Positions 8,476 through 18,512 of a stretch of 64,000 nucleotides of DNA are shown in pieces. Both the position numbers and the translations under genes were made by a program. The notes beneath the pieces are model-generated. The model was given only the letters and a program-made list of their open reading frames with translations. It was not told where the DNA came from and searched no databases. The stretch covers positions 124,001 through 188,000 of the forward strand of contig NZ_JACHJR010000001.1 in assembly GCF_014203705.1 (NCBI RefSeq). Reading direction: 5' to 3'. The stretch is from Kitasatospora gansuensis (GTDB taxonomy: Bacteria > Actinomycetota > Actinomycetes > Streptomycetales > Streptomycetaceae). The first letter of the stretch is position 1. Each line of letters starts with the position of its first letter.

Positions 8476-8489
8476 TGTTAACGCTAACA
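8476..8489. promoter_or_regulatory. Arabinose LacI operator upstream of GH43 operon
   Basis: tgttaacgctaaca is an inverted repeat TGTTA/TAACA around four bases, identical in its 14-base core to the site upstream of the sugar-binding lipoprotein. It lies between the aldose epimerase stop and the GH43 operon, on the promoter side of the GH43 genes. Repression by the LacI regulator encoded at 18620 is inferred. Confidence 0.7.
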
Positions 8490-8525
8490 GAACAGGGGTC
8501 AAGATCCCCGACCGACTCGGTTGGG

Positions 8526-9596
8526 TCACTCCGCCGACAGCCGGTAGACCGTGGTCGACCGGTACCGCTCCCCCGGGCGCAGGACGGTGGAGGGGTAGTC
8601 GGGGAAGTGCGGCGAGTCCGGGAAGTGCTGGGTCTCCAGCGCGATGCCCGCGTACCGGCGGTACGGGCTGCCGCCCGGACCGGTGAGCCCGCCGTCGAAG
8701 TGGTTGCCGGTGTAGACCTGCAGGCCGGGCTCGGTGGTCAGGCAGTCCAGCCGCCGGCCGCTGCCCGGGTGGCGCAGGGTGGCCGCCTGCCGCAGCCCCT
8801 CCCCCGGCCGGAGCACCCAGGTGTGGTCGTACCCGTCCCCCGCCAGCCAGATCTGCGGGTGTGCGGCCGAGACCCGCCCGCCCAGACCGGTCGGCGCGAG
8901 CAGGTCGAACGGCGTGCCCGCGACCGGCTCGGGCGGGCCGAACGGGATCAACTCCCGGTCCACCGGCAGGTACTGGTCCGCGGTCACCTGGAGCAGATGG
9001 TCCAGCACCATCCCGCTGCCCTCGCCGCCGAGGTTGAAGTAGGCGTGGTTGGTCAGGTTCACCACCGTCGGGGCGTCGGTGTCCGCCTCGTACGAGATCG
9101 TCAACTCGCCCGCACTGTCCATCAGGTACGTCACCGTCAGGTCCAGCGCGCCGGGGAAGCCCTGGTCACCGTCCGGGCTGTGCAGCGCCAGCCGGACGCC
9201 GACCCGGTCACCGTCCCGCACCTCCGTGCCGCTCCACAGCCGGGTGGCGTAGCCGTCCGGGCCGCCGTGCAGGGTGTGGCCGTTCTTCTGGGTGGCGAGC
9301 CGGTGGATCTTTCCGTCGAGCGGCAGTTCGCCGCCCGCGATCCGGTTGCCGTAGCGGCCCACGGTGGCACCGAAGTACGCGGCCTCGCCGAGCAGGTCCT
9401 CGGCCGAGGTGCCGCCGAGCACCACGTTGGCCCGCCGCCCGTCCCGGTCCGGGACGTACAGCGACTGGAGGCGGGCACCGAGGCTCAGCACCTCGGCCGT
9501 GACACCGCCCGCCGTGCCGAAGACCCAGCGGTCGACGGCTCGGCCGTCCGGCAGCTCGCCTGCCGGGTGGTGCTGGATGGTCAGGTCACCGGTCAT
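8526..9596 (-). CDS. galM: Aldose 1-epimerase (mutarotase)
   Basis: 356 residues matching the galactose mutarotase family. Visible are NRIAGG near the N-terminus, the catalytic His in NLTNHAYFNL, and the catalytic Glu in YAGIALETQHFPD near the C-terminus. It interconverts alpha and beta anomers of aldoses in the cytoplasm. It lies 77 bases after araA on the same strand, so it probably serves L-arabinose anomerisation as part of the arabinose operon rather than galactose metabolism. The gap before the GH43 operon contains the LacI operator, which marks the operon boundary. Confidence 0.88.
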   Translation of the reverse strand: MTGDLTIQHHPAGELPDGRAVDRWVFGTAGGVTAEVLSLGARLQSLYVPDRDGRRANVVLGGTSAEDLLGEAAYFGATVGRYGNRIAGGELPLDGKIHRLATQKNGHTLHGGPDGYATRLWSGTEVRDGDRVGVRLALHSPDGDQGFPGALDLTVTYLMDSAGELTISYEADTDAPTVVNLTNHAYFNLGGEGSGMVLDHLLQVTADQYLPVDRELIPFGPPEPVAGTPFDLLAPTGLGGRVSAAHPQIWLAGDGYDHTWVLRPGEGLRQAATLRHPGSGRRLDCLTTEPGLQVYTGNHFDGGLTGPGGSPYRRYAGIALETQHFPDSPHFPDYPSTVLRPGERYRSTTVYRLSAE

Positions 9597-9673
9597 CGCG
9601 CAGTACTCCGTTCGCTCAAGACGTGTGGGGCGACGCCCGGTTCGGACGCCGCCCCAGGGGGGTATGCGGGGAC

Positions 9674-11173
9674 TCAGAAGCCCTGGGCCAGGCGGTGGTA
9701 CGCCTGGTTCCAGCGCAGCTCCTTGGTGAGCTGACGGATCGTCGTGTCGGCGTCGATCAGCACCAGCTCGGTCGAGAGCATCTCGGCCAGGTCGTCCAGC
9801 TCCTCCGCGCCGAGGGCGCTGCTGAGCACGGTGTGGTGCGGGGCGCCGGCCGCCAGCCAGGCCTCGGCCGAGGTCCGGAAGTCCGGCCGGGGCTGCCAGA
9901 CCGCGCGGGCCACCGGGAGGCTGGGCAGCGGGGCGGCGGGCTCGACCACGTCGATCTCGTTCGCGACCAGGCGGAACCGGTCACCCATGTCGGCCAGGCC
10001 GACCACTACGGCCGGGCCCGGCTCGGCGTCGAAGACCAGTCGGACCGGGTCCTCCCGGCCGCCGATGCCGAGCGGGTGGATCTCGCAGGACGGGGTGGCC
10101 GCGGCGATGCTCGGGCAGACCTCCAGCATGTGCGCACCGAGGATCAACTCCCGGCCCGGCTCCAGGTGGTAGGTGTAGTCCTCCATGAAGGAGGTGCCGC
10201 CGGGCAGGCCCTGCGCCATCACCTTGAGAGTGCGCAGCAGCACCGAGGTCTTCCAGTCCCCCTCGCCGCCGAAGCCGTACCCGTCGGCCATCAGCCGCTG
10301 GACCGCGAGGCCGGGCAGCTGGCGCAGCCCGCCCAGGTCCTCGAAGTTGGTGGTGAAGGCGCGGAAGCCGCCCTCCACCAGGAAGCCGCGCAGGCCGAGT
10401 TCGATCCGGGCGGCGTACCGCAGCGAGTCGTGCCGCTCGCCGCCCAGGCGCAGTTCGGGAGCCAGCCGGTAGAGCTCCTCGTACTCCTTGACCAGTTCGG
10501 TGATCTCGGCGTCGCCGGTCGAATCGACCGCCTCCACCAGGTCGTTGACGCCGTAGGTGTTGACCGAGACGCCGAACCGGAGCTGCGCCTCGACCTTGTC
10601 GCCCTCGGTCACCGCGACGTCGCGCATGTTGTCGCCGAAGCGGGCGAGCTTGAGCGAGGAGAGCTCGGCGCGGCCGGCCGCGGCGCGGGCCCAGGAGGCG
10701 ATCCGGACGGCCACCGTGGGGTCGCTGACGTGGCCGGCGACGGTCTTGCGGGTGACGCCGATCCGGGACTGGATGTAGCCGAACTCGCGGTCGCCGTGGG
10801 CGGCCTGGTTCAGGTTCATGAAGTCCATGTCGATGGTGCCCCAGGGCAGTTCGACGTTGGCCTGGGTGTGCAGGTGCAGCAACGGCTTGCGCAGCGCGTC
10901 CAGACCGGCGATCCACATCTTGGCCGGGGAGAAGGTGTGCATCCAGGCGATCAGGCCGATGCAGTCGTCCGCCGCGTTGGCCTCCAGGCAGACCCGGCGG
11001 ATCGCGCTCGCGTCGGTCAGGACGGGCTTCCAGACCACCTTGACGGGCAGCGAGTCGCCCAGCGTCTCGGCGATCTGCTGGGACTGAGCCGCCACCTGAC
11101 GGAGCGTCTCCTCGCCGTAGAGGCCCTGGCTGCCGGTGAGGAACCAGACCTCGCGGCCTTCGGTCGACGTCAT
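9674..11173 (-). CDS. araA: L-arabinose isomerase
   Basis: 499 residues, the usual length for AraA, collinear over its whole length with the family: [15 protein letters not shown] at the N-terminus, [32 protein letters not shown] and [11 protein letters not shown], which include the metal-binding Glu and His residues. Converts L-arabinose to L-ribulose. The ATG at 11173 overlaps the araD stop by the ATGA arrangement, so the two are translationally coupled. Middle of the araB-araD-araA operon. Confidence 0.96.
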   Translation of the reverse strand: MTSTEGREVWFLTGSQGLYGEETLRQVAAQSQQIAETLGDSLPVKVVWKPVLTDASAIRRVCLEANAADDCIGLIAWMHTFSPAKMWIAGLDALRKPLLHLHTQANVELPWGTIDMDFMNLNQAAHGDREFGYIQSRIGVTRKTVAGHVSDPTVAVRIASWARAAAGRAELSSLKLARFGDNMRDVAVTEGDKVEAQLRFGVSVNTYGVNDLVEAVDSTGDAEITELVKEYEELYRLAPELRLGGERHDSLRYAARIELGLRGFLVEGGFRAFTTNFEDLGGLRQLPGLAVQRLMADGYGFGGEGDWKTSVLLRTLKVMAQGLPGGTSFMEDYTYHLEPGRELILGAHMLEVCPSIAAATPSCEIHPLGIGGREDPVRLVFDAEPGPAVVVGLADMGDRFRLVANEIDVVEPAAPLPSLPVARAVWQPRPDFRTSAEAWLAAGAPHHTVLSSALGAEELDDLAEMLSTELVLIDADTTIRQLTKELRWNQAYHRLAQGF

Positions 11174-11850
11174 GAGTTGGTCTCCTTCACGGGCTGCTGG
11201 CCGTACACGTTCTGGTAACGGAAGTTGAGGCTGTCGATGTCGCTCTGCGCGATCGGCAGCGGTTCGCCGAGCTGGCGGGAGATGTGCACCGTGCGGGCGA
11301 CGTCCTCGCACATCACGGCGGCCTTGACGGCGGCCTTGGCGTCCTTGCCGATGGTGAAGACGCCGTGGCTCTTCATCAGCACGGCGGGCGAACGGTGCCC
11401 GCGCAGGGTGTCCACGATGCCGCGCCCGATCGAGTCGTCCCCGATCAGCGCGAACGGGCCGATCGGGATCTCGGCGCCGAACTCGTCGGCCATCGCGGTG
11501 AGCACGCACGGTACGGCCTCGCCCCGGGCGGCCCAGGCACAGGCGTAGGTGGAGTGGGTGTGCACCACTCCCCCGACCTCGGGCATGTTGCGGTAGACGT
11601 AGGCGTGCGCGGCGGTGTCGGAGGACGGGCTGTGCTCGCCCTCGATCACCTTGCCGTCGAGGTCGCACAGGATCATGTTCTCGGGCGTCAGTTCGTCGTA
11701 CGAGACGCCGCTCGGCTTGATCACCATCAGGTCCTCGCCCGGGACCCGGGCGGAGACGTTGCCGGCCGTCCAGACCACCAGCTGGTAGCGGACCAGCTCC
11801 TGGTGCAGGTCGCTGACCTGACGCCGGAGCAGCTCGATCGGGTCGGTCAT
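11170..11850 (-). CDS. araD: L-ribulose-5-phosphate 4-epimerase
   Basis: 226 residues of the class II aldolase/AraD family: [38 protein letters not shown] (zinc-binding His pair) and the third zinc His in [10 protein letters not shown]. Converts L-ribulose-5-phosphate to D-xylulose-5-phosphate, which enters the pentose phosphate pathway. Start overlaps the araB stop and stop overlaps the araA start, both by ATGA. Confidence 0.94.
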   Translation of the reverse strand: MTDPIELLRRQVSDLHQELVRYQLVVWTAGNVSARVPGEDLMVIKPSGVSYDELTPENMILCDLDGKVIEGEHSPSSDTAAHAYVYRNMPEVGGVVHTHSTYACAWAARGEAVPCVLTAMADEFGAEIPIGPFALIGDDSIGRGIVDTLRGHRSPAVLMKSHGVFTIGKDAKAAVKAAVMCEDVARTVHISRQLGEPLPIAQSDIDSLNFRYQNVYGQQPVKETNS

Positions 11851-13541
11851 GATGCCTCGTTCTTCCGGGTCAGGGCGGTGTTGCGGATCCGGCGCAGCCG
11901 GTGCAGCTGCTTGTCGGCGCCGGTGCCGAAGTGCCGGTGCAGTTCGGCGTATTCGGCGTACAGCGCGTCGTAGTCGTCGGCCCGCTCGGGGTCCGGCTGG
12001 TACGCGCCGCGCTCGACCCGGCCCATCGCGGCGGCGGCGGTCCGGACGTCGGGGTACGCCCCGGCGGCGACGGCCGCGTGGATCGCGGAACCGAGCGCCG
12101 GACCCTGCGCGGAGGCGGCCAGCGAGACCGGGCGGCGCAGCACGTCCGCGTAGATCTGCATCAGCAGGGCGTTCTTCTTCAGCCCGCCGGTGACGATGAA
12201 CTCGGTGACGGGGACGCCGCCCTGTTCCAGTGCCTCGACGATGGTGCGGGTGCCGTAGGCGGTGGATTCCAGCAGGGCGCGGTAGACGTCCTCGGGCCGG
12301 GTGGCCAGGGTGAGGCCGACGATCACACCGGAGAGGTGGTGGTCGACCAGGGTGGAGCGGTTGCCGTTCAGCCAGTCCAGCGCGACCAGGCCGTGCCCGC
12401 CGACCGGCTGGCCGGCCGCCTTGCGGGTGAGCAGCTGGTGGGCGTCCTCGCCGGTGACGTCGGCCTCGGCCAGGTAGTCGGCGGGCAGGCCCTGGCGCAG
12501 CCACCAGGCGAAGATGTCGCCGACCGCGCTCTGCCCGGCCTCGTAGCCGTACGCGCCCTCGACGATGCCGCCCTCGACCACGCCGCAGATGCCGGGGACG
12601 TCGGCCAGCGCGGCGCCGTTCACCACGTGGCAGGTGGAGGTGCCCATGATGGCGAGCAGCTGACCGTTCTCGACGGCCTGCGCGGCGGGGGCGGCGACGT
12701 GGGCGTCCACGTTGCCCGCGGCCACCGCGATGCCCTCGGGGAGGCCGGTCCAGCCGGCCGCCTCGGCGGTCAGCGAGCCGACCCGGGAGCCGAGCTGGGC
12801 GAGCGGGTGCTCCAGGCGGGTGCGGGCGAAGTCGGCGAAGTCGGGGTGCAGGGCGGCGAGGTACTCCTCGGAGGGGTAACTGCCGTCCTGCAGGATGCCC
12901 TTGTAGCCGGCCGTGCAGGTGTTGCGGCTCTCGGTGCCGGTGAGTTGCCAGATGATCCAGTCCGCGGCCTCGATCCAGCGCTCGGTGGCGGCGTAGACCG
13001 CCGGGTCCTCCTCCAGCAGCTGCAGGGCCTTGGCGAACTGCCACTCGGCGGAGATCTTGCCGCCGTACCGGCCGATCCACTTCTCACCGCGCTGGTGGGC
13101 CAGCTCGTTGATCCGGTCGGCCTGCCCCTGGGCCGCGTGGTGCTTCCACAACTTCGGCCAGGCGTGCGGGCGTTCGGCGAGCTCGGTCTCGGCCAGCGGG
13201 GTGCCGTCGGCCCGGACGGGGAGCACGGTGCAGGCGGTGAAGTCGGTCGCGATGCCGATCACGGCGGCCGGGTCGACGCCACTCGCGGCCAGCGCGGCGG
13301 GGACGGCGGTGCGCAGCACCTCGCGCCAGTCCTCGGGGTGCTGGAGCGCCCAGTCGGGCGGCAACAGCTCATCGGTGACGGGCAGTTGGGTCTCGATCAC
13401 ACCGTGCGGGTACTCGTGGACGCCGGTGCCGAGCTCCTCGCCGTCACTGACCCGGACCACCACGGCACGGCCGGAGAGGGTTCCGAAGTCGACTCCGACG
13501 ACGTATCGCTCCGAAGTCTCGGGGGTTGGTGGCACGTTCAC
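11847..13541 (-). CDS. araB: Ribulokinase
   Basis: 564 residues of the FGGY kinase family, with the phosphate-binding [14 protein letters not shown] near the N-terminus, [27 protein letters not shown] and the C-terminal FGGY motif region [16 protein letters not shown]. Phosphorylates L-ribulose to L-ribulose-5-phosphate. First gene of araB-araD-araA. A LacI-type operator and a strong hairpin lie in the 159 bases between the ABC permease stop and this start. Length and motifs are normal for AraB. Confidence 0.95.
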   Translation of the reverse strand: MNVPPTPETSERYVVGVDFGTLSGRAVVVRVSDGEELGTGVHEYPHGVIETQLPVTDELLPPDWALQHPEDWREVLRTAVPAALAASGVDPAAVIGIATDFTACTVLPVRADGTPLAETELAERPHAWPKLWKHHAAQGQADRINELAHQRGEKWIGRYGGKISAEWQFAKALQLLEEDPAVYAATERWIEAADWIIWQLTGTESRNTCTAGYKGILQDGSYPSEEYLAALHPDFADFARTRLEHPLAQLGSRVGSLTAEAAGWTGLPEGIAVAAGNVDAHVAAPAAQAVENGQLLAIMGTSTCHVVNGAALADVPGICGVVEGGIVEGAYGYEAGQSAVGDIFAWWLRQGLPADYLAEADVTGEDAHQLLTRKAAGQPVGGHGLVALDWLNGNRSTLVDHHLSGVIVGLTLATRPEDVYRALLESTAYGTRTIVEALEQGGVPVTEFIVTGGLKKNALLMQIYADVLRRPVSLAASAQGPALGSAIHAAVAAGAYPDVRTAAAAMGRVERGAYQPDPERADDYDALYAEYAELHRHFGTGADKQLHRLRRIRNTALTRKNEAS

Positions 13542-13566
13542 GTCCTTCTTGAGAGATGACCTGATG

Positions 13567-13610
13567 CCGGCCGCCGGGCGGGTCCGCGACGGTGCGGGCC
13601 CGGCGGCCGG
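13567..13610 (-). terminator. Strong hairpin in the araB leader
   Basis: A perfect 12-bp stem (ccggccgccggg with its complement) around a 20-base loop that can itself pair. It lies between the operator at 13685 and the araB start. It may terminate the transporter transcript; if the araB promoter overlaps the operator, it would instead be in the araB 5' leader and could act as an attenuator. The sequence does not decide between these. Confidence 0.5.
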
Positions 13611-13684
13611 TTCTGCCGTTCCGGGGAACGGGCCGCGCAGCTGGGCGACCGAAGCGGGTGGGCCGGTCCAGCGAGCGGAGATTA

Positions 13685-13698
13685 TGTGTGCGTTAACA
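13685..13698. promoter_or_regulatory. Arabinose LacI operator upstream of araB
   Basis: tgtgtgcgttaaca matches the complement of the two perfect sites (tgttagcgttaaca) at 12 of 14 bases. It is immediately after the stop of the transporter permease and about 145 bases upstream of araB. A weaker site than the other two by symmetry. Confidence 0.6.
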
Positions 13699-13700
13699 CG

Positions 13701-14687
13701 TCAGCTGCGCCGACGGGACGTCAGCAGCCGCTGCAGCAGGATGAAGACGAACAGCAGGGCGCCGATCACGATCCTGGTCCACCACGAGCTGAGCGTGCCC
13801 TGGAAGCTGATCACGGTCTGGATCAGGCCGAGCACCAGCACCCCCAGCACGGTGCCCAGCAGGTAGCCGGAGCCGCCGGTGAGCAGCGTGCCGCCGATCA
13901 CCACGGCGGCGATCGCGTCCAACTCCAGGCCCACCGCGTGCAGTCCGTAGCCGGAGAGCATGTAGAAGGTCATCAGCACGCCGCCGAGTGCCGAGCAGAA
14001 GCCGCTCACGCCGTAGACGCCGATCTTCGTCCGGGCCACCGGCAGCCCCATCAGCACCGAGGACTGCTCGCTGCCGCCGAGCGCGTACACGTTCCGGCCG
14101 AACCGGGTGTAGTGCAGCGCCACGAACGCCACCACGACCGCGAGCACGGCGATCAGCACGCTCGGCGAGATGAACAACTCGCCCAGCGGGATGCGGGTCT
14201 GGGCCATCGAGGTGTACGTCGGGTCGGTGATCGAGATCGAGTCGATGCTGATGGTGTAGCAGAGACCCCGGGCCAGGAACATGCCGGCCAGCGTCACGAT
14301 GAAGGGCTGGATCTCGAAGGTGTGGATCACCCAGCCCATCGCCAGGCCCGCGCCGGTGCCGATCGCCAGCACCAGCGGGATCACCAACAGCGGGGGCCAG
14401 CCGTGCAGTTGGACCAGCCAGGCGGAGATCATGGTGGACAGCGCGACCATCGCTCCGACCGAGAGGTCGATGCCGCCGGTCAGGATCACGAAGGTCATGC
14501 CGACCGCGACCACCAGCAGGAAGGCGTTGTCGATCAGCAGGTTCAGCAGGACCTGGCCGGACAGGAAGCCGTCGTAACTCACCGACCCCGCCGCGAACAT
14601 CACCACCAGCAGGACCGAGGTGACCAGCATCGGGATCTGGCCCCGGCCGCGCCGGGTCAGACCGGACAGGAAGGTGTCGGTGCTCAT
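13701..14687 (-). CDS. Sugar ABC transporter permease (second subunit)
   Basis: 328 residues with 8-10 membrane helices, of the BPD_transp_2 family that includes RbsC and YjfF; GGIDLSVGAM is the conserved cytoplasmic motif for contact with the ATPase. It pairs with the adjacent permease to form the channel. Start (14687) overlaps the stop of the upstream permease. Expected cargo is L-arabinose or arabino-oligosaccharides, inferred from the araBDA and arabinanase neighbours; the closest named system is galactofuranose YtfQRT-YjfF. Confidence 0.9.
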   Translation of the reverse strand: MSTDTFLSGLTRRGRGQIPMLVTSVLLVVMFAAGSVSYDGFLSGQVLLNLLIDNAFLLVVAVGMTFVILTGGIDLSVGAMVALSTMISAWLVQLHGWPPLLVIPLVLAIGTGAGLAMGWVIHTFEIQPFIVTLAGMFLARGLCYTISIDSISITDPTYTSMAQTRIPLGELFISPSVLIAVLAVVVAFVALHYTRFGRNVYALGGSEQSSVLMGLPVARTKIGVYGVSGFCSALGGVLMTFYMLSGYGLHAVGLELDAIAAVVIGGTLLTGGSGYLLGTVLGVLVLGLIQTVISFQGTLSSWWTRIVIGALLFVFILLQRLLTSRRRS

Positions 14688-15733
14688 GCGCCGACCTCCA
14701 GCTTCTTGGACGCCACCGGCCGGTTGCCGTGCCGCGCGCCGGACCTGCGGCGGGCGGCCTTGGCCCGGAACACCGGCGACTGGACCAGACAGACGGTGAT
14801 CACCACGACGGCCTTGAAGACCAGCGTGGTCTCCGGCGGGATGCCGATGGTGTAGACGGTGGTGGACAGGGTCTGGATCACCAGCGCGCCGAGCACCGTG
14901 CCGCCGAGCGAGAACCGCCCGCCGTTCAGCGAGGTGCCGCCGACCACCACCGCGAGGATGGCGTCCAGTTCGATCCAGAGTCCGGCGTTGTTGCCGTCCG
15001 CCGCCGAGACGTTGGAGCTGATCATCAGTCCGGCCAGCGCCGCGCAGAGCGCGCTCACCACGTAGACCAGGCCGATCAGCCCGGCCGCCCGGATGCCGAC
15101 CAGCCGGCTGGCCACCGGGTTGCCGCCGACCGACTCGAGCAGCAGCCCGAGCGCGGTGCGCCGGGTGAGCATCGAGGCGAGCAGGACGACGGCGGCCGCC
15201 AGCAGGATCGAGAACGGCACCGTGAGCCAGTACCCGCCGCCGATCAGCTTGAAGGGTTCGCTGGTGACGGTGATGATCTGACCGTCCGTGATCAGCTGGG
15301 CCACACCGCGCCCGGCGACCATCAGGATCAGGGTGGCGATGATCGGCTGTACCCCGATCCGGGCCACCAGCACGCCGTTGGCCGCGCCGAGCAGCAGCGC
15401 CACGCCGAGCGCGATCGCCACCGCCGTCAGCACCGTGCCGAGGCTGCCGGGATCGTCGGACTCGCTGATGTGCAGACAGGCCAGCGCCGCGGCGATGGCC
15501 ACGGTGGAGCCGACCGAGAGGTCGATCCCGCCGGTGGCGATCACCAGCGTCATGCCCAGCGCGACCAGGATCAGCGGCGAGCCGAAGTGCAGGATGTCGA
15601 TCAGGCTCCCGTACAGGTGCCCGTCCCTGACCCGGATCGCGAAGAAGTCGGGGGTGAACGCCAGGTTGGCGAGCAGCAGCGCGATCAGCACCACGGCGGG
15701 CCAGAACAGGCGGTGTCCGGTCATACGCTTCAC
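14684..15733 (-). CDS. Sugar ABC transporter permease (first subunit)
   Basis: 349 residues, same BPD_transp_2 family (YtfT-like), with multiple membrane helices and the ATIATGGIDLSVGSTV-type loop (written here as VIATGGIDLSVGST). Coupled by overlapping ATGA junctions to both the ATPase upstream and the second permease downstream, so one ATPase and two permeases are made together. Carries the same inferred arabinose role. Confidence 0.9.
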   Translation of the reverse strand: MKRMTGHRLFWPAVVLIALLLANLAFTPDFFAIRVRDGHLYGSLIDILHFGSPLILVALGMTLVIATGGIDLSVGSTVAIAAALACLHISESDDPGSLGTVLTAVAIALGVALLLGAANGVLVARIGVQPIIATLILMVAGRGVAQLITDGQIITVTSEPFKLIGGGYWLTVPFSILLAAAVVLLASMLTRRTALGLLLESVGGNPVASRLVGIRAAGLIGLVYVVSALCAALAGLMISSNVSAADGNNAGLWIELDAILAVVVGGTSLNGGRFSLGGTVLGALVIQTLSTTVYTIGIPPETTLVFKAVVVITVCLVQSPVFRAKAARRRSGARHGNRPVASKKLEVGA

Positions 15734-17241
15734 GACGTGGCTCCGCTCGCGATGGTCGACATGATCCGCTCGGGGGTGAGCGTGCCGTCGTTGCGCAGCT
15801 CGGCCACCAGCCGGTGGTCGCGCAGCACCCCGACCCGGTGGCTGAGGCGCAGCACCTCCTCCAGCTCGGCGGAGATGAACAGCACCGACATACCGTCACC
15901 GGCCAGCTTGGCGACCAGCTTCTGGATCTCGGTCTTGGCACCGATGTCGATGCCCCGGGTCGGCTCGTCCAGGATCAGCAGCTTGGGGTCGGTGATCAGC
16001 CAGCGGGCCAGAAGCACCTTCTGCTGGTTGCCGCCGCTGAGGTTGCGGATCAGCGCCTCGGGGTTGTTCGGACGGATGTCCAGCGCCCGGATCCAGCGGA
16101 TCGCCAGCTCGTCCTGGGCGGCGCGGGAGAGCGGACGGGTCCAGCCCCGCGCGGCCTGCAGGGCCAGCACGATGTTCTCCCGGACCGTCAGTTCGCCGAC
16201 CAGGCCCTCGGCCTTGCGGTTCTCCGAGCAGAACGCGATGCCGTGCCCGATCGCGGTCCGCGGGCTGCGCATCGCGGTGACCGCGCCGTCGATCTTCACG
16301 GTGCCCTGGTCACTCTGGTCCGCGCCGAACAGCAGCCGGGCCGCCTCGGTCCGCCCCGAGCCCAACAGGCCGGCCAGACCGACCACTTCACCGGGCCGGA
16401 TGGCCAGGTCGTACGGTTCCACCGCGCCCCGGCGGCCCAGGCCCTCGGCACGCAGGAAGGACTTGCCGGTGGGCTCGGTGCGGGCGGCGTCGGCGAGTTC
16501 GGCCAGTCCGGTCAGCTCGCCGCCGATCATCCGGGCGACCAGCTCGCCCTGGTGCAGCTCGCTGGTCAGGTACTCACCCTCCTGGCGGCCGCCGCGCAGG
16601 ATGGTCAACCGGTCGCAGATCTCGTAGATCTGGTCCAGGAAGTGCGAGACGAACAGGATCGCCACGCCTTGGTCGCGCAGTCGGCGCAGCACGGTGAAGA
16701 GCTGGCGGACCTCGTCGCGGTCCAGGCTGGAGGTCGGCTCGTCCAGGATCAGGACCTTGGCCTTGACGTCCACCGCACGGACGATCGCGACCAGTTGCTG
16801 GACGGCGATCGAGTAGCTGTTCAGGGGGGCGGTGACGTCGATGTCCAGGTCGAGCGCGGCCACCGACTCGGCGGCCCGGCGCCGGAGTTCGGACCAGTGG
16901 ATCATGCCGAAGCGGCGCGGCTCACGGCCGATGAAGATGTTCTCCGCGACCGAGAGGTTCGGGCAGAGGTTGACCTCCTGGTAGACGGTGCTGATGCCGG
17001 CCTCTTGGGCCTCCAGCGGGCCGCCGATCCGTACCGTCTGCCCGGCGAGGACGACCTCGCCGCCGTTCGACTCGTACACGCCGGTGAGCACCTTGATCAA
17101 GGTGGACTTACCCGCGCCGTTCTCGCCCATCAGCGCGTGCACCTCACCGGGGAAGAGCCGGAAGTCGACCCCGTCCAGTGCCACCACGCCGGGGAACTCC
17201 TTGCGGATCCCCCGTACTTCCAGGACCGGTTGCGCTCGCAT
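15730..17241 (-). CDS. Sugar ABC transporter ATP-binding protein (two ABC domains)
   Basis: 503 residues with two fused ABC domains, the layout of RbsA/MglA/YtfR. The N-terminal domain has Walker A GENGAGKST and Walker B ILDEPTSSL; its signature is degenerate (SIAVQQLVA). The C-terminal domain has a degenerate Walker A (GLLGSGRTE), a good signature LSGGNQQKV and Walker B ILDEPTRGID. This asymmetry is normal for the family. Energises uptake through the two coupled permeases. The start ATG is separated from the binding-protein gene by 68 bases that contain a hairpin. Confidence 0.93.
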   Translation of the reverse strand: MRAQPVLEVRGIRKEFPGVVALDGVDFRLFPGEVHALMGENGAGKSTLIKVLTGVYESNGGEVVLAGQTVRIGGPLEAQEAGISTVYQEVNLCPNLSVAENIFIGREPRRFGMIHWSELRRRAAESVAALDLDIDVTAPLNSYSIAVQQLVAIVRAVDVKAKVLILDEPTSSLDRDEVRQLFTVLRRLRDQGVAILFVSHFLDQIYEICDRLTILRGGRQEGEYLTSELHQGELVARMIGGELTGLAELADAARTEPTGKSFLRAEGLGRRGAVEPYDLAIRPGEVVGLAGLLGSGRTEAARLLFGADQSDQGTVKIDGAVTAMRSPRTAIGHGIAFCSENRKAEGLVGELTVRENIVLALQAARGWTRPLSRAAQDELAIRWIRALDIRPNNPEALIRNLSGGNQQKVLLARWLITDPKLLILDEPTRGIDIGAKTEIQKLVAKLAGDGMSVLFISAELEEVLRLSHRVGVLRDHRLVAELRNDGTLTPERIMSTIASGATS

Positions 17242-17268
17242 CCGCTCCTCCTCTCGTGGTCGGTGGGC

Positions 17269-17294
17269 GGGCGGCCGTCCGCCGACGGCCGCCC
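17269..17294 (-). terminator. Intergenic hairpin between binding protein and ATPase
   Basis: A perfect 11-bp GC stem (gggcggccgtc) with a four-base loop, in the gap after the binding-protein stop. Such leaky terminators or mRNA-stabilising stems commonly let the binding protein be made in excess over the membrane components; that role is inferred. Confidence 0.55.
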
Positions 17295-17309
17295 ACTCAC
17301 CGGGCTGGG

Positions 17310-18296
17310 TCAGTACTGACGGTTCGGCAGCGCGGCGGCCGCCTGGTCCATGGTGAAGACGCCCTCGACGGTCTTGATCCGGCGCTCGACGGTCTCGCCC
17401 TTCTTGACCTTCTTGATCAGCTCCATCAGCTGGTCACCGAGCAGCGGGTTGCACTCGACCACGACGTTGATCTTGCTGGCGGCCATCGCGGTGAAAGCGT
17501 CCTTGACACCGTCCACCGAGATGATCTTGATGTCCTTGCCGGGCGTCTTGCCGGCCTCCTCGATCGCCTGGATCGCGCCGAGCGCCATGTCGTCGTTGTG
17601 CGCGTAGAGCACGTCGATCTTCGGCTGGGACTTCAGGAAGGCCTGCATGACCTCCTTGCCCTTGGCCCGGGTGAAGTCACCGGTCTGCGAGGCGACCACC
17701 TTGAACTTCGCGTCGCCCTTGATCACGTCGCCGAAGCCGGACTTGCGGTCGTTCGCCGGGGCGGAGCCGGTGGTGCCCTGGAGCTCGACGATGTTCACCG
17801 GCTCGGTCTTGCCCTGGTACTCCTTCACCAGCCAGTCGCCGGCCTTCTTGCCCTCCTCGACGAAGTCGGAGCCGAGGAAGGTGGCGTACAGCGACTCGTC
17901 CTTGGAGTCCACCGCACGGTCCGTCAGGACAACCGGGATCTTGGCGTCCTTGGCCTCCTTGAGCACCGTGTCCCAGCCGGACTCGACCACCGGCGAGAAG
18001 GCGATGACGTCCACCTTCTGCTGGATGAACGAGCGGATCGCCTTGATCTGGTTCTCCTGCTTCTGCTGAGCATCGGAGAACTTGAGGTTGATCCCGGCCT
18101 TCTTGGCCGCGTCCTGGACCGACTTGGTGTTGGCGGTGCGCCAGCCGCTCTCCGCACCGACCTGGGAGAAGCCGACGGTGAGCTGCTTGTCGCCGCCACC
18201 GCTCGCCTTGTCTCCCGAACCGCCGCCGGAACCACAGGCGGTGAGGGCGACGGCCATCGCAGTGGCGACCAGGGCCACCGCAGCTCTCTTGGACAT
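17310..18296 (-). CDS. Sugar ABC transporter substrate-binding lipoprotein
   Basis: 328 residues of the Peripla_BP_4 (RbsB/YtfQ-like) family. The N-terminus is a lipoprotein signal with lipobox ALTAC (Cys21) followed by a Gly/Ser linker, so the mature protein is tethered outside the membrane. Conserved features include VGFSQVGAESGWR at the first strand and YAHNDDMALGAIQAI in the middle. First gene of the transporter operon; a perfect LacI operator lies about 130 bases upstream. Likely binds L-arabinose or a related furanose. Confidence 0.92.
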   Translation of the reverse strand: MSKRAAVALVATAMAVALTACGSGGGSGDKASGGGDKQLTVGFSQVGAESGWRTANTKSVQDAAKKAGINLKFSDAQQKQENQIKAIRSFIQQKVDVIAFSPVVESGWDTVLKEAKDAKIPVVLTDRAVDSKDESLYATFLGSDFVEEGKKAGDWLVKEYQGKTEPVNIVELQGTTGSAPANDRKSGFGDVIKGDAKFKVVASQTGDFTRAKGKEVMQAFLKSQPKIDVLYAHNDDMALGAIQAIEEAGKTPGKDIKIISVDGVKDAFTAMAASKINVVVECNPLLGDQLMELIKKVKKGETVERRIKTVEGVFTMDQAAAALPNRQY

Positions 18297-18427
18297 TTGG
18301 GGTTCCTCTCGGGTGGGGGCAATGCAGAGTTGCGACCGGGGGCGATGCGCGACCCGACCACGAAAGGGGGTCCGTCGGATGTGTCCGCTGTGAACGGGCG
18401 ATGCCGACGGTGTTTCGTCTGAGTGAG

Positions 18428-18445
18428 ATTGTTAACGCTAACAAT
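18428..18445. promoter_or_regulatory. Arabinose LacI operator upstream of binding protein
   Basis: attgttaacgctaacaat is the most symmetric of the three sites: seven bases on each side pair around the central acgc. It identifies the regulon operator and points to the adjacent LacI gene as the regulator. Confidence 0.75.
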
Positions 18446-18489
18446 TGGCCGAGGCAAGGGCCCGGCGGCCAGTTACCCAATCTTGACCG

Positions 18490-18512
18490 GGCCCGCCGCA
18501 CCGGGGCGGGCC
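18490..18512 (-). terminator. Probable terminator of lacI gene
   Basis: An 8-bp GC stem (ggcccgcc/ggcgggcc) with a seven-base loop, about 110 bases past the lacI stop on its strand. No T-run follows, which is usual in this kind of genome. Confidence 0.4.
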
